Source of the DNA: Populus alba
Lineage: Eukaryota; Streptophyta; Magnoliopsida; Malpighiales; Salicaceae
Direction: 5' to 3'
Length of the DNA: 64,000 nucleotides
NCBI RefSeq assembly: GCF_005239225.2
Contig: NC_133294.1
Location: forward strand, 16,071,631-16,135,630
Position numbers and translations under genes: made by a program. Of the stretch, positions 58,430 through 64,000 are shown one piece after another; the first letter of the stretch is position 1, and each line of letters opens with the position of its first letter. Below the pieces are notes generated by a model that saw only the letters and a program-made list of their open reading frames with translations, was not told the DNA's origin and ran no database searches.

Positions 58430-59510
58430 TTTTTTTTTTTTTTAGTGTTTAGTCTTTTTTTCCCTTTATTTTCCCCCACATTGTTTTTTTGTTTTTTGAT
58501 TTACATGTTTTTTTTTTCAAGATTATCTTCTTTTTAAAAAAAAAATTTTTTTTGTATTTTTTTTAAATTATCTTAGTTGATTTTTTTTTAATATTGAACC
58601 TTTTAAAAATTTAGTTATGTAGTTTTTTTTTCTTTAAAACATTATGGATTACTACAATGTTTACCTTATATGACTTCTTTTTTTTTATGATTTTTTTTTT
58701 TAAAATGGTCTTTGTTGATTTTTTTTTTATATCGAGCTGGTTGAGAATTTTGCTTCTTAGTTTTTTTTTCTTTAAAACACTATGGAATTGTTATAATGTT
58801 TCCTTCATATAATTTTTGTTTTGCTACAGTGTTTGTCCACAAGTTTTTTTTTTAAATTACCTTTGTTAATTTTTTTTTTAAAATATTAAGCTGATTGAGA
58901 ATTCAGCTTTAATTTTTCCCATATGTTTTTTTCATTTTTTTTCCAAAATTGTCTTCTTCTCTTCTTTTTTTTCAGAATTTTTTTTTGTTGATTTTATTTT
59001 TTTTAATATGAAGCTGGTTGAGAATTTAGCTTTGTAGTTTTTTTTTTCTTTAAAACACTGTAGATTGCTACAGTATTTTTCCATATGGTTTTTTTTTTTT
59101 TTTTATGAATTTTTTTTCTAGAATTGTCTTTGTCGATTTTTTTTTATATTGAACTGGTTGAGAATTTAGCTTCATAGTTTTTTTTTTTAAAACACTGTGG
59201 ATTGCTACAGTATTCCCTCACATGATTTTTGTTTTTGTTATGATTTTTTTTAAAATTATCTTTATCGATTTTATTATTTTTAATATTGAGCTGGTTGAGA
59301 ATTTAGCTTCGTAATGTTTTTCTTTAAAACACTGTGGATTGCTACAGTGTTCCACCACATGATTTTTTTTGTTAAGATTTTTTCCAAAATTTTCTTTGTT
59401 CATTTTATTTTTTTAATATTAAGTTGGTTAAAAATTTAGCTTTGTAGTTTTTTCCTTGAAAATAATATGGATTACAACAGTTTTTTTTCATATATTTTTT
59501 TTTATTTTTT
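58430..59510. repeat. Degenerate minisatellite, period about 136 bp
   Basis: About eight units share CTGGTTGAGAATTTAGCTT, a T run, TTTAAAACACTGTGGATTGC, TACAGTGTT, a CATATG/CACATGATTTT segment, and (T)nGTTGATTTT. The CACTGTGGATTGCTACAG core recurs near 59055, 59193, 59329 and 59466, at 136-138 base steps. In the 59328-59351 unit it is a perfect 8-bp inverted repeat (AACACTGT / ACAGTGTT) with an 8-base loop. Extremely T-rich on the plus strand. Confidence 0.85.
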
Positions 59511-61200
59511 CGAGAAACGCACAACAACGCACAAGCATGCCACAAGCCTACAGCATCACGCGAACAAGGCATCTAGTAAACTCTAAAGTATATGGGAGTT
59601 TCACTCTAGTATGAGTATAATATATAATTTACCGTGAATTATCTGAGACTTGAGGATGGTGGGACTTTGGTCTATTTCATTGATCCATTGGTCATTAAAA
59701 AATTATTCGCGGCTGTCTAGGGATTTTTTTTGCAATGTAAATATATGCTTATACTCTTGGAGTCAACAAAATTTAGAGTTATTCACCAAATGCTGTTTTA
59801 ACTTTTCATAAAATTCTAAACAATAAAAATTACCTCCAGGATAAAAAAAAAATTGTTGGGTTGTTGGACATGGTATTTTTTTTTCCATTATTCATGTATA
59901 ATTAAAGTATGTTTTTTTGCCTTAGAAAAGACAAAGAATAAGCTTTGCATTTTGGGTATTTTTGTAGTTTCACACGGGTTTTTAGTCATTACTAAAGTCA
60001 TGTGGACTGTTTTGGTATTTTCATGTCAACTTTTTTATTTTTTCAATAAAAAAAAATGATCATTCTTTTTAAGCTCAACACGTGCTAGTGAATGGATGGT
60101 GTCTGCGCCATTGAGACAGCACATGTGATGTTACCCGGTTGCCAAACTTGATTTTCCATCTTAGTGGATGCGTCATCGTATTCTCTTTCACATAGTGTGG
60201 TGCATGGTGACGTATGATAATCGGATTATTGCTAGTAGTTGTTTTTTTCCCTTCTTTTCTCTCTCCCACAAAATAAAGTGCATGCTTATCCTTTTTTTTT
60301 TAGTTTTTCAATTAAGTCTTCGTTCTTTTATTTTCTTATTTCGTTCTTATTTTTTTTATATATTAGTTTTTTTTTTCAATTTATTTCTTCAATTACAATT
60401 TCTCATATATATATATATATATATTTTTTTCGATCCTTATTTTTTTAATTTTTATTTTTTTCCTTGTACTTTTGTTAAAAAAAAATTTTTACTTTTAATT
60501 TTATCCTCCAATCAAATGTTTTGTTGTTTTTTTTTTTAATTTGATTTTTATTCTTTTAATTAATTTTTTCTTTTGTTAAAGCTATTTTCAACTTAATTTA
60601 ACCCTTCAATTGAAAATTTTTATTTATTCTCTAATTATTTTATTTTTTTATTTTCACCCTTTTTTTTTTTTATTATCAATCATCTCGTGAAAGCGGACAA
60701 ATTGTTGACCTATAATTTGAATTTAATTTGATTTAACTCAGTTAATCTGAAAAATATATTTTTTAACAGATCATCTTCAATAACTATCTTCAATTCTGAA
60801 ACGGAGGGGAAAGATTAGAGGTTGTTTGTGCCATGAAAGGACTAAGAGCCTTTATTTGGCCGACTTTTTCTTTGACCCATGAAAGCTATTAAATTTTTTT
60901 AACCAAATTCGATAAACAATACATTTTTTTATTCTCGGATTGAAGTGAAAAATATATCCTTAACATTGCTAAAACAAAATTTCAATTTCGATTGGTGTAT
61001 AAGCTAATATCGGATCAGAAAAAAAATGTAAAATATTGTGGAAACCACTACCATATGCAAACAAATAATAAGATTGCAATATATTTATCAAAATTTAGGA
61101 GTTTTTTTTTTTTAAAAAATTAAAACGATTATATAGATTTTTTTTTTAAAATAAATATCATCTTCTTCGTTCGAAAAAACAAATATGGGTAAAAAAAAAA
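59511..61200. repeat. T-rich dispersed repeat region
   Basis: The stretch of about 59.85-60.65 kb has the same organisation as the last 700 bases of each 3.6-kb tandem copy: TTGTTGGACATGGT-like opening, a GTGGTGCATGGTGACG segment, GTTGTTTTTTTCCCTTCTTT, then alternating pyrimidine blocks with TTCAATTAAGTC. It is probably a member of one dispersed non-coding element family. An (AT)n run lies at 60403-60424. No gene seen. Confidence 0.5.
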
Positions 61201-61219
61201 ATTAATTGGGTACTAAAAT

Positions 61220-61545
61220 TAAAGGTGAGCAAAAAAAACTGAAAAATCAATTAAACTGAATAAATTAAAAAAAATAACTGAAAAAATCGAACAGTGAAAA
61301 AAACCGATTAGAATTTTTAAAAACCATCTGGTTCAGTTTCGGTTTGATTAAGCCTTGAAACTGAAAAAAGCGAACCGAACCTAAAAAAAAAAAACAAAAA
61401 AAAACTAAGTCAAACCGGAAAAAATCAAGACAAACTGAAAAAACCGAGTCAAATCGGAACCAATCGTTTTGAACCTGTTTTTGTTTCTAAAAAAACCAAA
61501 CCAAAACAGGTTGGTTTGAACTGGTTTTAATTTTTTTTAAAAAAA
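61220..61545. repeat. Dispersed repeat rich in AACCGAACC / CGGTTTG motifs
   Basis: Purine-rich stretch of AAACTGAAAAA, GAACCGAACC and CAAACCGGAAAAAA words with an internal inverted pair (GGTTCAGTTTCGGTTT near 61330 and AGCGAACCGAACC near 61369). Plants carry many such 'CGGTTTCGGTTTT' non-coding elements. No coding capacity. Confidence 0.55.
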
Positions 61546-62448
61546 TAATTTGGTTATTTTTTTTTATATAAAAATTAAATTGAATAAAAAATAATCACCT
61601 TGATCAAAATATACATTGTAGTGTCGGTTTTATTCTGATTTTTATTTGATGCTCTGTGATTTTTCAGATATTACAATAATGCGCATAAGATGGGTTGCCG
61701 TTTGCAGACAATTGAGGAAGATGGCAGAGGCTGGGCGTTTGATTTAAGGTTTTGTTTTTAGGGTCAGTTATGGGAATATTATAAAGTTTACGAGGACAAA
61801 GATGGAAACAAACTTTCATTTTTTTATCCCTATATTTTGTTTCCTTAAAAAAGGTTCATATATCTCAATTATTTTTACCTATAATATATAATATTATTTA
61901 TATAAGGCACTTACAATTCCTTGTAAGTTCTCTTCCCCAACGTTAACACAAGTATACTCTCTCCCATGCTACCGAATCTTCTCTTCGTTGTTGACTGTTG
62001 ACTCCAATAGATAACAGCAGCACCTTGAAATAACCTAATATTTGCATTTTTACTAGGATTTGTGTCTTTGGTAATGTGAAAAATTGCGATTCTTCCACCA
62101 TACATTGTTTTTTTTTACATCAAGAATGTTCACACATTATTAAAACAATGTGAATAAAAATAATTAAAAAATTAAAAGTATGCTAGTCAAATTACTCGGG
62201 CTAGTCTTATTAAAAATTATCTATCTAGGAAGGTGATCTAATGATAGGATTAAAAGGTTTATTCCTTTTGTTGTCTTGTATTCGACCAATAAGATTTAAC
62301 CAATATACTTGACACACACCTTCATCAATGCATCTTATCATCTGTCCCCAGCTTGCATGCATGTGGATCAACTAACTAGTCAAAACGGTTACCTTGACTA
62401 TTTTTGAAAACCCATTTTAGTTTCCTTTCAACGGATTCTTCTTTCGCC

Positions 62449-62541
62449 ATGTACACAAATCGCTCTTCTTCAAATTTGCAAGTCATGGCATCTCCAAACT
62501 TCCTCTACACTTTCCATTATTTGCTTCTTCTCCATCAGTGA
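62449..62541 (+). other. Possible short upstream frame or first exon
   Basis: A 30-codon frame starts MYTNRSSSNLQVMASPNFLY and ends LLLLHQ, then stop. The end CATCA|GTGAGT is also a good splice donor. It lies about 540 bases before the unrecognised gene and could be an upstream open frame or the first exon of a different transcript. Weak evidence. Confidence 0.2.
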
Positions 62542-63082
62542 GTTAGTTTTCGCACCATTTGCAAAAGATCGAAGAAAACAAATCTGTCTTAAGTGTATAG
62601 ATTGTATAGAAACTGGTGAGTTAGTGAGTTAGTTTTCACCACACATAACATTTCTCGCGCTCTCTCCCAGCTCGCTCAAAAAAGAGTTTGGTTCAACTGA
62701 GCTTTCATTTCCATATTGAAATAATCCACCAATTTTTTTATCTGCCCAACTCTCTGAACTAGATAAAACCCATTGCTTTCACCTTCAAATAAAATCAAAC
62801 TTCCATTTTCGTTTCCTTATTGAAAAAGACGCCTTTTTCTGTGCCCAACTCTCTCTCTATCTGCCTCCACATTCTATACCTCTGTTTTCCACTTCTGTTT
62901 CTTTTGATTTTCGAACAGAACATTGCTGTCCCGTCCCTCAAGAAAACCTGTTTTTTTTCCCATTAAGATACTCACATTACAATCCTTAAGACAGACACAC
63001 AAAAAAACCTATGTTCCCTGTTTCTTGGAACCCAGCAACCCCTGTTTCTTGATTGAAAGCGAACTTCTTTCGTTTGACAACC

Positions 63083-63586
63083 ATGAATAGCAACGAAAAT
63101 CCCCACAATGACATTGACCTATTAATATTGGCCTTGGAGAGATGTCATATCGACCCTCCGTTTAATCGCGTTGTTATGGATGATGTTGGCATTGGTGACA
63201 TTGTTCCTCCTCCTGTAAGTTCTTCCTCCGAAATTCAGGAGGGCGATCATGCGACGGATTTGCAATCTGGTGGGGATGATAATCGCAACAATGAAGTTGC
63301 GGAAGTTGAACAAGAGATAAATCTGGAACAAAGTGCAGGGGATGTGCATGAAGAAGATATTGAGCCATTGAACTCGGTAGTATTGGGCAGTAGTAACAGT
63401 AATGAGTTTCATGGCTTTATGGGTTTTGGAAGAAATTTAGGGCATGGGTTTCATCGCTTTATGGGTTTTGGAAGAAATTTAGTTCATGGGAATGTGCATG
63501 GGTATGTGGCTTTCTCTCTTGTGTCTTTCGCCCTACCGTTGTTACTGTTAGGATACTGGTTGATTTCTCTTTCTTATGATTCTTAG
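63083..63586 (+). CDS. Unrecognised acidic protein with C-terminal membrane segment
   Basis: A single open frame from ATG 63083 encodes 167 residues, MNSNENPHNDIDLLILALER to WLISLSYDS. The N-terminal two thirds is acidic and low in structure (many Asp, Glu, Asn, Ser). Then comes an imperfect tandem pair, FHGFMGFGRNLGHG and FHRFMGFGRNLVHG, and last one hydrophobic helix of about 20 residues (AFSLVSFALPLLLLGYWLI) typical of a tail-anchored protein. The preceding 300 bases are CT-rich, leader-like sequence, which supports transcription. I do not recognise the family. The part from TTAGTTCATGGG onward is repeated downstream of the stop. In-frame codons upstream of this ATG lack another ATG. Confidence 0.5.
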   Translation: MNSNENPHNDIDLLILALERCHIDPPFNRVVMDDVGIGDIVPPPVSSSSEIQEGDHATDLQSGGDDNRNNEVAEVEQEINLEQSAGDVHEEDIEPLNSVVLGSSNSNEFHGFMGFGRNLGHGFHRFMGFGRNLVHGNVHGYVAFSLVSFALPLLLLGYWLISLSYDS

Positions 63587-63890
63587 GCGTTCTAGTACCG
63601 GAATTTGCCATGCCTCAGGCGTTCTATAACCTGAATTCTTGGGACTTTTGATGAGGTGCATGGGATTTTGTTTTTTCTGACATAAATCCAATTTTGTTTT
63701 TGAAGGATTTAGTTCATGGGTATACGGGTTCTTTCTCTCTTTTGATCCTCCTACAAGTTGAATTCTCTTCCATGTCATGGGCATAATAGTACCGGAATTT
63801 GCCATGTATCAGGCTTTCTATAACCTGAATTCTAGGGAATTTTGATGAGATGAATGGAATTTGCTTTTTTCTGACCTAAATGCAATAAAA
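63479..63890. repeat. Tandem duplication of the gene's 3' end
   Basis: TTAGTTCATGGG plus the following bases occurs at 63479 and 63709 (230 apart). The downstream block TAGTACCGGAATTTGCCATG and the following sequence occurs at 63593 and 63787 (194 apart). The second copy therefore lacks about 36 bases inside the coding part and cannot encode the membrane segment in the same way. Confidence 0.85.
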
Positions 63891-64000
63891 TCAGAGACAT
63901 TGATTTGGATTTTTTTTTTCTTTTTGATTAATTTTGTGTAAGCATGGAATAAACATTGAATTTACACGTGTTATTTGTGCGCCGATCCTTGTTCGATCAA

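Noticed and set aside
58430..59510. CRISPR-like array
   Set aside because: Plant nuclear context, degenerate units of about 136 bp with no unique spacers. It is a minisatellite.

Overview
This 64 kb window is nuclear DNA from a eudicot plant. The evidence is long GT-AG introns, plant-only gene families (class I formin, class VI small heat-shock protein, kinesin-14 of the ATK type, a lumenal chloroplast NDH subunit relative), AT-rich intergenic DNA and many short AT-rich repeat copies. The repeat style and codon habits look like Salicaceae (poplar or willow). That is a judgement from experience, not a computed result.

The gene order is: 5' part of a C2H2-type zinc-finger gene cut by the left edge (1-317, minus); histone H2A (9472-10239, plus, one intron); a 1186-residue coiled-coil protein (11436-14996, minus); a decayed multi-exon gene (16.9-18.1 kb, minus); a six-exon class I formin of 971 residues (19783-24835, minus); a class VI small heat-shock protein (31028-31993, plus); tRNA-Ala(AGC) (33212-33284, plus); a 16-exon minus-end-directed kinesin-14 of 752 residues (47979-54161, plus); a truncated PnsL2-like pseudogene (54501-55048, minus); a four-exon, 220-residue stand-alone relative of the eIF5B GTP-binding domain that has lost key G motifs (56295-57248, plus); and an unrecognised acidic protein with one membrane segment (63083-63586, plus). 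All exon chains given here were joined by hand with splice sites and reading phases checked.

From memory of the Arabidopsis map, zinc finger, H2A, formin FH5, HSP20 and kinesin ATK3 occur in the same order at At5g54630-At5g54670, so the backbone of the window is a conserved microsyntenic block. Three of these genes serve dividing cells: nucleosome supply (H2A), cell-plate actin (FH5 family) and spindle assembly (ATK family). The H2A promoter carries an S-phase histone element next to a match to the G2/M MSA consensus.

The DNA between the genes is repeat-rich. A 3.6 kb block is present twice in direct tandem (about 37.98-41.55 and 41.55-45.15 kb) with only a few substitutions. A plant mobile domain (PMD) pseudogene follows it (45.2-46.2 kb). 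A degenerate array with a period of about 136 bp lies at 58.4-59.5 kb, and about twenty copies of one AT-rich MITE-like family are scattered throughout. No novel multi-gene system was found. The most unusual items are the degenerate eIF5B-like gene with its apparent GC-AG intron, the tandem 3.6 kb duplication, and two substitutions at normally invariant positions in the kinesin motor.
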